Shown here piece after piece: positions 17,425-26,304 of a DNA stretch of 64,000 bases. Source of the stretch: Ideonella_A sp031398385 (lineage in GTDB: Bacteria; Pseudomonadota; Gammaproteobacteria; Burkholderiales; Burkholderiaceae_C). The notes beneath the pieces are model-generated. The model saw nothing but the letters and a program-made list of their open reading frames with translations, was not told the origin of the DNA and searched no databases. How positions within the stretch are numbered: the first letter of the stretch is position 1; each line of letters starts with the position of its first letter. The position numbers and the translations under genes are program-made. The stretch lies in NCBI GenBank assembly GCA_031398385.1, contig JANNNE010000211.1:53128-117127 (forward strand), in the 5' to 3' direction.

Positions 17425-18714
17425 ATGAGTGTCATCGCTCTCGGGCTCAACCATCAATCTGCTCCGCTGGATCTTCGGGGCCGGTTTGCGTTCGAGCGTG
17501 AACACATCGGCCCCCGCCTGCAAGGTTTTCGCGAACGGCTCAACGGCTCGGCCGAGCTGGCGATCGTCTCGACCTGCAACCGCACCGAACTGTATGTCGG
17601 CGATGCGCCGGGGCGGGTCGCGTCGTTGGTGGCGCCCGCGGTCGACTGGCTGGCCGGCATCGGCGGCGTCGGCAGCGGGGTGCTGCAGCAACATGCCTAT
17701 GTGCTGGAAGGACGCGCCGCCGCGCGTCATGTATTCCGGGTCGCCAGCGGCCTCGATTCAATGGTGCTGGGTGAACCGCAGATCCTCGGCCAGATGAAAC
17801 AGGCCATGCGCGACGCCGAACAGGCCGGCACCCTGGGCACCACGCTGCACCAGATGTTCCAGCGCTCGTTTGCGGTGGCCAAGGAAGTTCGCAGCAGCAC
17901 CGAGATCGGCAGCCACTCGATCAGCATGGCGGCAGCGGCGGTGCGGCTGGCCGCGCAGCTGTTCGAGGATTTGTCGGAGCTGAAGATCCTGTTTGTCGGT
18001 GCCGGCGAGATGATCGAACTTGTGAGCACCCACTTCGCAGCAAAAGCGCCGCGCTCGATGGTGGTGGCCAACCGTACCCTCGAACGCGGCGAACGCCTGG
18101 CGAGCCGCCTCGGCGGCGAAACCATGCGTCTGGCCGACCTGCCGGCCCGCCTGGCCGGATTCGACGTGGTGATCTCCTGCACCGCGAGTTCGGTCCCGAT
18201 CATCGGCCTGGGCGCGGTCGAGCGCGCGTTGAAGCTGCGCAAGCACCGCCCGATCTTCATGGTCGACCTGGCAGTCCCGCGCGACATCGAACCCGAGGTG
18301 GCTCAACTATCGGACATCTACCTGTATACGGTCGACGATCTGTCGGCGCTGGTACAGACCGGCGGCGAGAAGCGCCAGGCGGCGGTCGAGCAGGCCGAGG
18401 CCATCGTCGAATCCGGGGTCGAGGGTTTTCTCAGCTGGCTTGGCCAGCGCGATACGGTGCCGCTGATCCAGGCCCTGCAATCACAGACCGCGGATTGGCG
18501 TGCGATCGAGATGGCACGGGCCCGCAAGGCGCTCACGCGCGGCGAACCGATCGACGCGGTGCTCGAAGCGCTCTCTCGCGGTCTGACACAGAAGATGATG
18601 CACGGCGTCATGGTCGAACTCCAAGCCGGCGCCAACGGCAACCGCGATCAGGTCGCCGATACCGTCTCGCGCCTGTTTTTGCGCGGCCGCCTGCCCCAGC
18701 CACCCCAGGATTAG
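17425..18714 (+). CDS. hemA: HemA, glutamyl-tRNA reductase
   Basis: First committed step of C5-pathway tetrapyrrole synthesis: NADPH reduction of glutamyl-tRNA to glutamate-1-semialdehyde. 429 residues with the N-terminus MSVIALGLNHQSAPL, the catalytic cysteine in STCNRTELY (about residue 50), VLGEPQILGQMK, a Rossmann-type VGAGEMIEL and a C-terminal dimerisation domain. There is no Shine-Dalgarno site ahead of the ATG, in keeping with a possible leaderless message. prfA and prmC follow on the same strand, a common arrangement. Confidence 0.97.
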   Translation: MSVIALGLNHQSAPLDLRGRFAFEREHIGPRLQGFRERLNGSAELAIVSTCNRTELYVGDAPGRVASLVAPAVDWLAGIGGVGSGVLQQHAYVLEGRAAARHVFRVASGLDSMVLGEPQILGQMKQAMRDAEQAGTLGTTLHQMFQRSFAVAKEVRSSTEIGSHSISMAAAAVRLAAQLFEDLSELKILFVGAGEMIELVSTHFAAKAPRSMVVANRTLERGERLASRLGGETMRLADLPARLAGFDVVISCTASSVPIIGLGAVERALKLRKHRPIFMVDLAVPRDIEPEVAQLSDIYLYTVDDLSALVQTGGEKRQAAVEQAEAIVESGVEGFLSWLGQRDTVPLIQALQSQTADWRAIEMARARKALTRGEPIDAVLEALSRGLTQKMMHGVMVELQAGANGNRDQVADTVSRLFLRGRLPQPPQD

Positions 18715-18789
18715 CGAAGCCGCTTCGCTGACCTGCGGCGATGTCGGCCGCGGCCCTCGCCGCATGGCCTCCCCCATGCAGATCGCATC

Positions 18790-19887
18790 ATGAAACCCAG
18801 CCTACGCCAGCAATTCGAACGCCTCGCGCTGCGACTGAACGAACTCGATGCCACCCTCGGCGACCCAGTGGTGGCGAGCGACATGAACCGATTTCGCGGT
18901 TTGTCGCGCGAGCACGCAGAAGTCAGCGGTGTCATCGAGCGCTACAACGCCTATCTGCGCCGCGAGCGTGAGCTGGCCGAAGCGACCGACATGCTCGACA
19001 CAGCCGCCGGCGATGCCGATATCGCCGCAATGGCCAGCGAAGAGTGCGAGCAGGCGCGCCGCGATCTGGAGCGGCTCGACCACGAATTGCAGACCTCGCT
19101 GCTGCCGCGTGATCCCGACGAAGATCGCAATGCCTTCCTCGAGATCCGCGCCGGCACCGGCGGTGACGAATCCGCGCTGTTCGCCGCCGACCTGGCCCGG
19201 ATGTATTTGCGCCACGCCGAGCGGCAAGGCTGGCGCACCGAGGTGATGTCGGAAAACCCGTCCGACCTCGGCGGCTACAAGGAGGTGGTGATCCGCATCG
19301 ACGGCAGCGGGGCGTTCGGCGGTCTCAAGTTCGAGTCCGGCGGTCACCGCGTGCAGCGGATCCCGGTCACCGAAACGCAGGGGCGCATCCACACCAGTGC
19401 CTGCACCGTCGCCGTCCTCGCCGAGGCCGACCCGGCGCAGGAAATTTCGCTGAACCCGGCCGACCTGCGGATCGATACCTTTCGCGCCAGCGGGGCCGGC
19501 GGTCAACACGTCAACAAGACCGACAGCGCGATCCGCATCACCCACCTGCCCACCGGCCTGGTAGCCGAATGCCAGGACGACCGCAGCCAGCATCGCAACA
19601 AGGCGAAGGCGCTGGCTGTGCTGGCAGCCCGCCTGCGAGACAAGGAACAGGCCGAACGCTCCGCCAAAGAAGCGGCTCACCGCAAGGGCCTGATCGGCAG
19701 CGGTGACCGCAGCGACCGCATCCGGACCTACAACTTTCCGCAGGGCCGGTTGACCGATCACCGGATCAATCTGACCTTGTACAAGTTGCAGTCGGTGCTG
19801 GACGGCGACCTCGACGAAATCGTCGGCGCGCTGGCGGCGGCGCGCGCCGCCCAGCAGCTGGAACTGCTCGAAAGCGGGGAAGCGTGA
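18790..19887 (+). CDS. prfA: PrfA, peptide chain release factor 1
   Basis: Recognises UAA and UAG stop codons and triggers peptide release. 365 residues, close to the family length of about 360. Contains the universally conserved GGQ within GAGGQHVNKTDSAIRI (about 235-250) and the stop-codon-reading domain before it, with RIPVTETQGRIHTS. The GGQ glutamine is the substrate of PrmC, whose gene overlaps by four bases (GTGA at 19884). The ATG at 18790 gives the expected N-terminus; the ribosome site is weak. Confidence 0.97.
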   Translation: MKPSLRQQFERLALRLNELDATLGDPVVASDMNRFRGLSREHAEVSGVIERYNAYLRRERELAEATDMLDTAAGDADIAAMASEECEQARRDLERLDHELQTSLLPRDPDEDRNAFLEIRAGTGGDESALFAADLARMYLRHAERQGWRTEVMSENPSDLGGYKEVVIRIDGSGAFGGLKFESGGHRVQRIPVTETQGRIHTSACTVAVLAEADPAQEISLNPADLRIDTFRASGAGGQHVNKTDSAIRITHLPTGLVAECQDDRSQHRNKAKALAVLAARLRDKEQAERSAKEAAHRKGLIGSGDRSDRIRTYNFPQGRLTDHRINLTLYKLQSVLDGDLDEIVGALAAARAAQQLELLESGEA

Positions 19888-20798
19888 GCCGCAGTGACAT
19901 TCCGCCGGCTTCCAGCGCGGCGGTATCGACTGCCTTGCAGGCGGCCGAGCGGGCCGGCATCGAGCGACTCGACGCCCAATGGCTGCTGTGCGATCTGCTG
20001 GGAAAAAACCGCAGCTGGCTGATCACGGATGCCGGCACGCCACTGAATCCAGATCAGTGGCAGGCCTGGCTGAAGTTGCTCGATCGCCATGCCGACGGTG
20101 AGCCACTCGCCTACCTGCTGGGGCGACAGTCCTTTTTTGGCCTGACGCTTCAGGTCGGCCCCGCGGTACTGGTGCCGCGCTCGGATACCGAAACACTGGT
20201 CAGGTGGGCGGCCGAAATCCTGCGCCAACGCGACGCCGCGGCGCCGACCCGTGTCATCGATCTCGGCTGCGGCAGCGGAGCGATCGCGCTGGCGCTGAAA
20301 TCGGTGCAGCCGGCGGCGGAGGTGACCGCTGTCGACCTGAGCAGCGAAGCCCTCCAGGTCGCCGCCGCCAACGGGGCCCGACTGGGGCTGCCGATCGAGT
20401 GGTGCAACGGCGACTGGTGGGCTGCGGTGGGTGCGCGTCGCTTCGATCTGGCGGTCTCGAATCCGCCCTATGTCGCGACCGACGACCCTCATCTGGCAGA
20501 TCTGCAACATGAACCCACGCTGGCGCTCGTGAGCGGCGACGACGGGCTGTGCGCGTTGCGCGACATCATTGCCCAGGCCTCCCGCCACCTGAACCCGCAA
20601 TCGTGGCTGCTGCTCGAACACGGCCATCAACAGGCGGATGCCGTCTCGGCGCTGCTGCTCGGAAGCGGTTTCGAGGCAATCGAGTCGCGACACGATCTGG
20701 CAGGCCGAACACGCTGCACCGGGGGCAGACGGCCCTGGTCGGCGGCCCGTCTTCGACCAGAAGGGACGTTTCCCCAAAAGACCGCCGACGCAGCGTAA
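19884..20798 (+). CDS. prmC: PrmC (HemK), release-factor glutamine methyltransferase
   Basis: N5-methylates the GGQ glutamine of RF1 and RF2. 304 residues from a GTG start that overlaps the prfA stop. Shows LAYLLGRQSFFGL, VLVPRSDTETLV, SAM motif VIDLGCGSGAIALAL and catalytic NPPY in SNPPYVATDDPH. It is a little longer than usual because about 25 residues follow the normal end near GRTRCTGGR; this tail is Arg/Pro-rich and may be non-functional. Confidence 0.95.
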   Translation: MSRSDIPPASSAAVSTALQAAERAGIERLDAQWLLCDLLGKNRSWLITDAGTPLNPDQWQAWLKLLDRHADGEPLAYLLGRQSFFGLTLQVGPAVLVPRSDTETLVRWAAEILRQRDAAAPTRVIDLGCGSGAIALALKSVQPAAEVTAVDLSSEALQVAAANGARLGLPIEWCNGDWWAAVGARRFDLAVSNPPYVATDDPHLADLQHEPTLALVSGDDGLCALRDIIAQASRHLNPQSWLLLEHGHQQADAVSALLLGSGFEAIESRHDLAGRTRCTGGRRPWSAARLRPEGTFPQKTADAA

Positions 20799-20837
20799 TA
20801 TGCAGGCGCTGCCGCGCGGTCTTTCAAGGAGATGTCC

Positions 20838-21467
20838 ATGCCTTCGACACGACGCCAATTGACGATGCTGGCGCTGATGGGTGCCTTGCACTGTGGCAAC
20901 GCCTTGGCCGACGCCAACGGGCTGCGTGCCCTGGCCAGTGACGACCTGTGGCCCCGATGGCAGACCCGATTGCAGGCCGCGCCATCGTTTTCGCTTTGGC
21001 AACACGCCTTGACCGCTCAGGCCGCCGGCCAGGCGGGTCAAGAGTCGATCAGCCTGTTCGGCGACTTCTATTTTTCGCGGCCCCTGCAGGCGAACCAGGC
21101 AACAACCGGGTTCCGCGCCACCAGCGGCGTGATCATCGGGCCGCTGGGCAGCCCCGTCTTGTCCGCGTTCGGGCCGGATGCATCGCGCGGCCTGGGCTTC
21201 GGCGCGTCGATCGCGCGCGCGGGGCAGTTCGATTCGCGCGGCTCCGGTTCGTCGCTGGACGCGACACCGTATCTGGGTGTGGGCTACAGCAGCGGTTCGG
21301 TGGCGGCCGGTTGGGGTTTCAGTGCCGACATCGGCGTGGTCGCGCGCCATGCCAGCCCTGGCGCCAAATTCGGCCGGGTGTTGAACGGATCGCAACCGGT
21401 GGACGACCTGCTTCGGGAAATGCGGCTATCGCCGCTGCTGAACGTCGGCGTCTCGTACTCGTTCTGA
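20838..21467 (+). CDS. Exported protein, probable small outer-membrane beta-barrel
   Basis: 209 residues. Signal peptide of about 22-25 residues (cleavage near NALADAN), then alternating strands such as YLGVGYSSGSVAAGWGFSAD, ending in LLNVGVSYSF; a terminal Phe is typical of outer-membrane barrels. I do not recognise a named family. AAGGAG at 20826-20831 sits six bases before the ATG at 20838, so that start is preferred over the in-frame ATG at 20832. It follows prmC by 39 bases and may be co-transcribed. Confidence 0.65.
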   Translation: MPSTRRQLTMLALMGALHCGNALADANGLRALASDDLWPRWQTRLQAAPSFSLWQHALTAQAAGQAGQESISLFGDFYFSRPLQANQATTGFRATSGVIIGPLGSPVLSAFGPDASRGLGFGASIARAGQFDSRGSGSSLDATPYLGVGYSSGSVAAGWGFSADIGVVARHASPGAKFGRVLNGSQPVDDLLREMRLSPLLNVGVSYSF

Positions 21468-21587
21468 ACCCGCGATCCGCGAAGTCTGCAGCTCTCCTGC
21501 GGGCTTGACCCCCGGCGCGCCGGGTGGTTCCGCGATATGCCGTATAAACGCTGATCCAGTTCTTCCAATCTCCAAGAGAGTTCCGCC

Positions 21588-21905
21588 ATGAGCAATGTTC
21601 AACAACGCATCGACCAACTCGTCAAATCCAACCGGATCGTCTTGTTCATGAAAGGAACGGCGCAGTTTCCGATGTGCGGCTTTTCGGGCCGCGCGATCCA
21701 GATCCTGAAAGCCTGCGGCGCCACCGAAGTCACGACGGTGAACGTGCTGGAAGACGAGGAAGTGCGCCAGGGCATCAAGGAATATGCGAACTGGCCGACC
21801 ATCCCGCAGTTGTATGTCGACGGTGAATTCGTCGGCGGCTCGGACATCCTGATGGAAATGCACGAGGCCGGCGAGTTGCAGCAGATGATTGGCGCCAAGA
21901 ACTGA
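21588..21905 (+). CDS. grxD: Grx4-type monothiol glutaredoxin
   Basis: 105-residue monothiol glutaredoxin with the CGFS active site (Cys30 in PMCGFSGRA), preceded by IVLFMKGTAQ and followed by WPTIPQLYVDGEFVGGSDI. Proteins of this class carry a bridged [2Fe-2S] cluster and pass Fe-S units to target proteins, often with BolA partners. The start has AAGAGAG upstream. The 120-base spacer before it holds a GC-rich palindrome at 21511-21524. ubiX starts eight bases after the stop. Confidence 0.96.
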   Translation: MSNVQQRIDQLVKSNRIVLFMKGTAQFPMCGFSGRAIQILKACGATEVTTVNVLEDEEVRQGIKEYANWPTIPQLYVDGEFVGGSDILMEMHEAGELQQMIGAKN

Positions 21906-21913
21906 GCGCCACG

Positions 21914-22489
21914 GTGACCCAGCGAGTGGTGGTCGGGATCACCGGCGCCACAGGAGCGATCTACGGCGTGAAATTGCTGGCCCGCCTGCGACGGGCCGGC
22001 ACGCAGACCCATCTGGTCGCCAGTCCGGCGGGCGTGATCAATGTCCACCACGAACTCGGACTCGATCGAACCGCACTCGAGGCGCTGGCCGATGTCGTCT
22101 ACTCGCCGGCCGACATCGGAGCGGCAATCGCGAGCGGATCCTTTTCAACCCATGCGATGGTCGTCGCACCGTGTTCGATGCGAACGCTGGCGGCTGTCGC
22201 CCACGGCATGTGCGACAACCTGTTGACCCGGGCCGCCGATGTCAGCCTGAAAGAGCGGCGTCGCCTCGTGCTGATGGTGCGCGAGACACCGTTCAACCTT
22301 GCCCACCTGCGGAACATGCTGGCCGTGACCGAAATGGGTGGCATCGTCTACCCGCCGCTGCCCGCGTTCTATCACCACCCGAACAGCATCGACGAAATGG
22401 TGGACGAGACCGTGGAGCGGGTGCTTTCCGCGTTGGCGCTGGACGACGCAGCGCCAAAGACCTGGGAAGGCCTGCCCGGCAAATCCTGA
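21914..22489 (+). CDS. ubiX: UbiX, flavin prenyltransferase
   Basis: Makes prenylated FMN, the cofactor of UbiD-type decarboxylases, in ubiquinone synthesis. 191 residues from a GTG start, with VVGITGATGAIYGVKLL, the SPAGVINVHHEL segment, MVVAPCSMRTLAAVAHG and RLVLMVRETPFNLAHLRNM, all diagnostic. Normal length. Likely in one transcript with grxD. The partner ubiD is not in the window. Confidence 0.96.
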   Translation: MTQRVVVGITGATGAIYGVKLLARLRRAGTQTHLVASPAGVINVHHELGLDRTALEALADVVYSPADIGAAIASGSFSTHAMVVAPCSMRTLAAVAHGMCDNLLTRAADVSLKERRRLVLMVRETPFNLAHLRNMLAVTEMGGIVYPPLPAFYHHPNSIDEMVDETVERVLSALALDDAAPKTWEGLPGKS

Positions 22490-22538
22490 AACGTGCACGC
22501 CTCGGCGTTCGAGATCGCCTGTGCGACCCGTGCCGCGA

Positions 22539-23183
22539 TCAGGCGTTGGAGGACGTTTCCCAGCGCCGCTGCGCCGCAAAGACCAGGTTGGGATATTCGG
22601 GCCGTCCCCGACTGCCGTTGTAACGGCCGAGCGCGAGAAAGAGGTCGCCGCGCTCGATGTCGAGATAGTGGCGCATGATCACGCAGCCGAATCGCAGGTT
22701 GGTCTGCATGTGGAACAGGCGCGCCGGTTCGCCGTCACCGATCAGGCCGGCCCAGAACGGCATCACCTGCATGTAACCGCGGGCCCCCGCCGAACTGATT
22801 GCATATTTGCGGAACGCGCTCTCGACCTGAACGATGCCGAGCACCATCGCGGTGTCGAGGCCGGCCCGTTTGCTTTCGTACCAGAGAGTCTCGAGGAATT
22901 CGGTGCGGGTCAGCTGGTCGGACTTGTAGCGCCTGAGCCGATCGCCCATCTCATCGATCCAGGCCTGGTACGCCGCCTTGCTCTCGGCGCTGGCGAAAAC
23001 CGGCCGCGGCGGTGAACTGTTGGCAATCGATGCCGAGAGCGCCGAGCGGACCGAATCCATCAACGGCTCTTCTACCTGACCGCCCGCCATTGCCGGCCCG
23101 ACCCCACACAGCAGGCAGCTGCCGGCACCGGCCAACAGCACGGTACGTCGACGCAGCGCGAAGGTGTCGAGTGTCTTCGTCAT
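22539..23183 (-). CDS. Lytic transglycosylase-like (SLT domain) exported protein
   Basis: 214 residues. A signal peptide with twin arginine-like RRRTVLLAGAGSCLLCG (about 10-35) is followed by an SLT lysozyme-like domain: catalytic Glu in GIVQVESAFRKYAISSAGA, then RGYMQVMPFW and a GRYNGSRGRPEYPN segment. Such enzymes cleave peptidoglycan to 1,6-anhydro-muropeptides. The ATG overlaps the proS stop (ATGA at 23180-23183), so it is translated downstream of proS. Confidence 0.88.
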   Translation of the reverse strand: MTKTLDTFALRRRTVLLAGAGSCLLCGVGPAMAGGQVEEPLMDSVRSALSASIANSSPPRPVFASAESKAAYQAWIDEMGDRLRRYKSDQLTRTEFLETLWYESKRAGLDTAMVLGIVQVESAFRKYAISSAGARGYMQVMPFWAGLIGDGEPARLFHMQTNLRFGCVIMRHYLDIERGDLFLALGRYNGSRGRPEYPNLVFAAQRRWETSSNA

Positions 23184-24925
23184 GCAGCCAATCTGGATCG
23201 GACGACAGCGGCCACATCGTCGATGCCGACCTGCACCGGGCTGGCATCGCCGCGCCGCTGCAACTCGACCTGAGCTTCCTTCAGACCGCGATCGGACAGC
23301 ACGATCCGATACGGCACACCGATCAATTCCCAGTCGGCGAACATGGCACCCGGACGTTCGCCGCGATCATCGAGGATGACATCGATCGAGGCGTCGAGCA
23401 GTTGCTGGTGGAGGGTGTCGGCGGCCGCCTTGACCAACTCGGAACGGTCGTACCCGATCGGGCACAACACAATCGAAAACGGCGCCAGCGGCATCGGCCA
23501 CGCAATGCCGCGCTCGTCGTTGTTCTGTTCGATCGCGGCACCGAGGATGCGGGTGACACCGATCCCGTAGCAGCCCATTTCCATCAATTGCGGCTTGCCT
23601 TGTTCGTCCAGATAACTTGCATTCATCGCCTTGCTGTAATGGTTGCCGAGCAGGAATACATGCCCTACTTCGATGCCGCGCTGGATCTGCAGCTCGCCCT
23701 TGCCATCGGGAGACGGATCACCGGCGACCACATCGCGAATATCGGCAACCAGATCGGGCTCCTGAAGGTCGCGCCCCCAGTTGACCCCGGTGAAGTGGAA
23801 ATCGGCCTCGTTGGCGCCGCAGATGAAGTCGCTCATCGCGGCAACCGTTCGATCGGCCACGACCTTGACGGCGGCCTTCGTCCCGATCGGCCCCAGGTAT
23901 CCGGCACGGCAGCCGAAGTGGGATTCAATCTCGGGGGCGGTGGCGAAGCGGAATCCGCTGCCAAGTCCGGCCACCTTGCCGGCCTTGATTTCGTTCAGCG
24001 AGTGGTCTCCGCGCACCAGCAGCAGCCAGATCGCGGTCTTGCCGACGTCACCGGCCGCGTCCTTCTCGTCCGAGGCGAGCACCAGTGACTTGACGGTCTT
24101 CTGCAGCGGCACGCCGAGCAGATCGGCCACATCGCTGCAGGTGGCCTTGCCCGGTGTCGCTGTCTTCTGAAGTTCTGAGGCCGGCGCGGCCCGTCCCTCG
24201 GCCGGCGCAACGGCCTCGGCCATCTCGATGTTCGCCGCGTAATCGGAGGTCGGGCAAAAGACGATGGCGTCTTCGCCGGTATCCGCGATCACCTGGAACT
24301 CGTGCGAGCGGACACCACCGATGGTGCCGTTATCGGCCGCCACCGCTCGAAATCGCAGGCCCATGCGGCTGAAGATCGCTTCATAGGCGGCATACATCGC
24401 GTCGTAGCTCTTGCCCGCCTCTTCGATGTTCCGGTCGAAGGAATAGGCATCTTTCATCGTGAACTCGCGCCCGCGCATCACGCCGAAGCGAGGCCGGCGC
24501 TCGTCACGGAACTTGGTCTGGATGTGATAGAAATTCTTCGGCAGCGCGCGATAGCTTCGCAACTCCTGCCGTGCAATATCGGTGATCACTTCTTCGGACG
24601 TCGGCTGGATCACGAAATCACGATCGTGCCGGTCCTTCACGCGCATCAGCTCGGGGCCCATCTTCTCGAAGCGGCCAGTCTCCTGCCACAGCTCCGCGGG
24701 CTGCACCACCGGCATCAGCAGTTCGACCGCGCCGGCGCGGTTCATCTCTTCACGAATGATCGCCTCGACCTTTCGGATCACCCGCAATCCCATCGGCATG
24801 TAACTGTAGATGCCGGCGCCGAGTCGCTTGATCATGCCGGCACGCATCATCAGCTTGTGGCTGGCGACCTCGGCATCGGAGGGGGCTTCCTTGAGCGTGG
24901 AAATGAAGAATTGAGAGGCTTTCAT
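23180..24925 (-). CDS. proS: ProS, prolyl-tRNA synthetase
   Basis: Class II synthetase charging tRNA-Pro. 581 residues from the ATG at 24925 (MKASQFFISTLKEAPSD), the N-terminus typical of betaproteobacterial ProS; an in-frame ATG at 24985 would add 20 non-conserved residues. Motif 2 is seen in FRDERRPRFGVMRGREF and motif 3 in GIGVTRILGAAIEQN. The YbaK-like editing domain that clears Ala-tRNA-Pro lies between them (about 230-380). The divergent rppH gene starts 130 bases away. Confidence 0.97.
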   Translation of the reverse strand: MKASQFFISTLKEAPSDAEVASHKLMMRAGMIKRLGAGIYSYMPMGLRVIRKVEAIIREEMNRAGAVELLMPVVQPAELWQETGRFEKMGPELMRVKDRHDRDFVIQPTSEEVITDIARQELRSYRALPKNFYHIQTKFRDERRPRFGVMRGREFTMKDAYSFDRNIEEAGKSYDAMYAAYEAIFSRMGLRFRAVAADNGTIGGVRSHEFQVIADTGEDAIVFCPTSDYAANIEMAEAVAPAEGRAAPASELQKTATPGKATCSDVADLLGVPLQKTVKSLVLASDEKDAAGDVGKTAIWLLLVRGDHSLNEIKAGKVAGLGSGFRFATAPEIESHFGCRAGYLGPIGTKAAVKVVADRTVAAMSDFICGANEADFHFTGVNWGRDLQEPDLVADIRDVVAGDPSPDGKGELQIQRGIEVGHVFLLGNHYSKAMNASYLDEQGKPQLMEMGCYGIGVTRILGAAIEQNNDERGIAWPMPLAPFSIVLCPIGYDRSELVKAAADTLHQQLLDASIDVILDDRGERPGAMFADWELIGVPYRIVLSDRGLKEAQVELQRRGDASPVQVGIDDVAAVVRSRLAA

Positions 24926-24999
24926 GCAGGTCGGGAAAGTGGGCTTATACGCGCCGACGGCCTCGATGGATGACACATCGGCCATGGGGAACCCAGGGG

Positions 25000-25027
25000 T
25001 TGCATCGCGTCATCCCGGTGTAATAAT
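25000..25027 (+). promoter_or_regulatory. Possible sigma70 promoter of rppH
   Basis: TTGCAT at 25000-25005 and AATAAT at 25022-25027 are separated by 16 bases, 28 bases ahead of the rppH ATG. It is the only AT-rich stretch in the proS-rppH divergent gap. Matches are moderate, so this is tentative. Confidence 0.4.
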
Positions 25028-25055
25028 CGTTTCAACGCGAATTTTGGGGTTGATT

Positions 25056-25697
25056 ATGCTCGACCGTGAAGGGTTCCGGCCCAACGTCGGCATCATCCTG
25101 CTCAACCAACGAGGTCAGGTTTTCTGGGGCAAACGGATCCGCACCCATTCCTGGCAGTTCCCGCAAGGGGGCATCAAATATGGCGAAACGCCCGAGCAGG
25201 CGATGTTCCGCGAGCTGACCGAAGAGGTCGGGCTGCTGCCCGACCATGTGCGCATCATTGCGCGAACGCGCGATTGGTTGCGCTACGAAGTGCCCGACCA
25301 CTTCATCCGCCGTGATGCCCGCGGGCATTACCGCGGCCAGAAGCAGATCTGGTTCCTGCTGCAACTGATCGGCCACGACAGCGACATGAATCTGCGCGCC
25401 ACCGATCATCCCGAGTTCGACGCCTGGCGCTGGAACGAATACTGGGTACCGCTGGAGGTCGTGATCGAATTCAAGCGCGATGTCTATCAGATGGCGCTGA
25501 CCGAACTGGCGCGTTTTCTGCCACGCACCAATCACCACAACCGCTACCTGCGTGCCGGCATGCGCCCGCAGCATCGCGACGATGGGCGACTGCAGCACGG
25601 GCGTGAGCTACGGGATGGACGCGATGCATGCCAGCCAGCAGCAGTCGACATCGACCCAGCCACGTCTCACGCGGGGGTCGCCAGCAGCGACAAGTGA
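25056..25697 (+). CDS. rppH: RppH, RNA pyrophosphohydrolase (Nudix)
   Basis: Removes pyrophosphate from the 5' end of mRNA and so starts RNase E-dependent decay. 213 residues from the ATG at 25056 (MLDREGFRPNVGIILL). The Nudix box GGIKYGETPEQAMFREL-TEEVG is complete (about 38-60), and SWQFPQGG and YRGQKQIWFLL are typical of RppH. The C-terminal 45 residues are a polar, probably disordered tail. Divergence from proS is common in betaproteobacteria. Confidence 0.95.
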   Translation: MLDREGFRPNVGIILLNQRGQVFWGKRIRTHSWQFPQGGIKYGETPEQAMFRELTEEVGLLPDHVRIIARTRDWLRYEVPDHFIRRDARGHYRGQKQIWFLLQLIGHDSDMNLRATDHPEFDAWRWNEYWVPLEVVIEFKRDVYQMALTELARFLPRTNHHNRYLRAGMRPQHRDDGRLQHGRELRDGRDACQPAAVDIDPATSHAGVASSDK

Positions 25698-25745
25698 TGC
25701 GGCTTCAGCCTTGCCCGCGAGTCGTCCGGCACATAGCAAGGCGGG

Positions 25746-25774
25746 TTGACGACACGCGGAGCGGGTGCAATCCT
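25746..25774 (+). promoter_or_regulatory. Possible promoter ahead of the Hcp-start small ORF
   Basis: TTGACG at 25746-25751 is followed after 17 bases by AATCCT at 25769-25774, with a TG one base before the latter (extended -10). The downstream ORF starts 62 bases later. The -10 match is poor. Confidence 0.3.
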
Positions 25775-25836
25775 GAGATGGGCGGCTGAACGAGCATCAC
25801 AGTTCAGTGGTGCGGGCTGCCCGCAAAGGGACCTCC

Positions 25837-26208
25837 ATGCCGATCTATATGAAAGTCGACGGGATCATGAGCAAGCCCGGTGCACAGCAGTATCCCGGTG
25901 CAAATGCCTTTGTCAGTCAGATCCGTGCAGCCCATCCGCGCGGTGTAGGAATGATTCTGGTTGGTGAGTCGTCGAAGGAGTTGATTCGCAGCGGCCAGAG
26001 TCGAAACGGGATCATCGCGATCCTGATCGGATTGTTGTTGCCAGCCGTGCAGAAATTCGACAGTGGGGCTCACGGCGACCTGTCGATGCTGAAGGGCGCG
26101 CTCGGGCCGGCCGGGCAGATCGGCTTGCTGATGGGGGACGGCAGCGTCCGAACCATTGGCGGTTCAAGCGGTCCGTCCATGGTGTTTCACACCATCACCT
26201 GGGCTTGA
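25837..26208 (+). CDS. Small protein with Hcp-like start and DUF1559-like C-terminal part
   Basis: 123 residues from the ATG at 25837, chosen because AAAGGGA lies just upstream. The first ten residues, MPIYMKVDGI, look like the beginning of an Hcp (TssD) tube protein, but the remaining sequence does not follow Hcp. The middle, AILIGLLLPAVQK, and the later LLMGDGSVRTIGG instead resemble motifs I associate with DUF1559 prepilin-like proteins of planctomycetes. No catalytic motif, signal peptide or partner gene is seen. It stands alone between rppH and the convergent proB. Its base composition looks slightly less GC-rich than its neighbours. Function unknown; it could be a chimeric or degenerate gene. 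Confidence 0.55.
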   Translation: MPIYMKVDGIMSKPGAQQYPGANAFVSQIRAAHPRGVGMILVGESSKELIRSGQSRNGIIAILIGLLLPAVQKFDSGAHGDLSMLKGALGPAGQIGLLMGDGSVRTIGGSSGPSMVFHTITWA

Positions 26209-26304
26209 AGGAAGCCGTCTCGAACCGGATGGTCCACTGCGAAAGCTGTCCGGCGCCGGTTCACGCTTTGCGTTGAGCGAGGCTTGGTTTCCCAGATCGG
26301 GCGA

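Noticed and set aside
25837..26208. Calling this ORF a true Hcp (TssD)
   Set aside because: Only the first ten residues resemble Hcp; the rest lacks the Hcp beta-barrel pattern and the length is too short.
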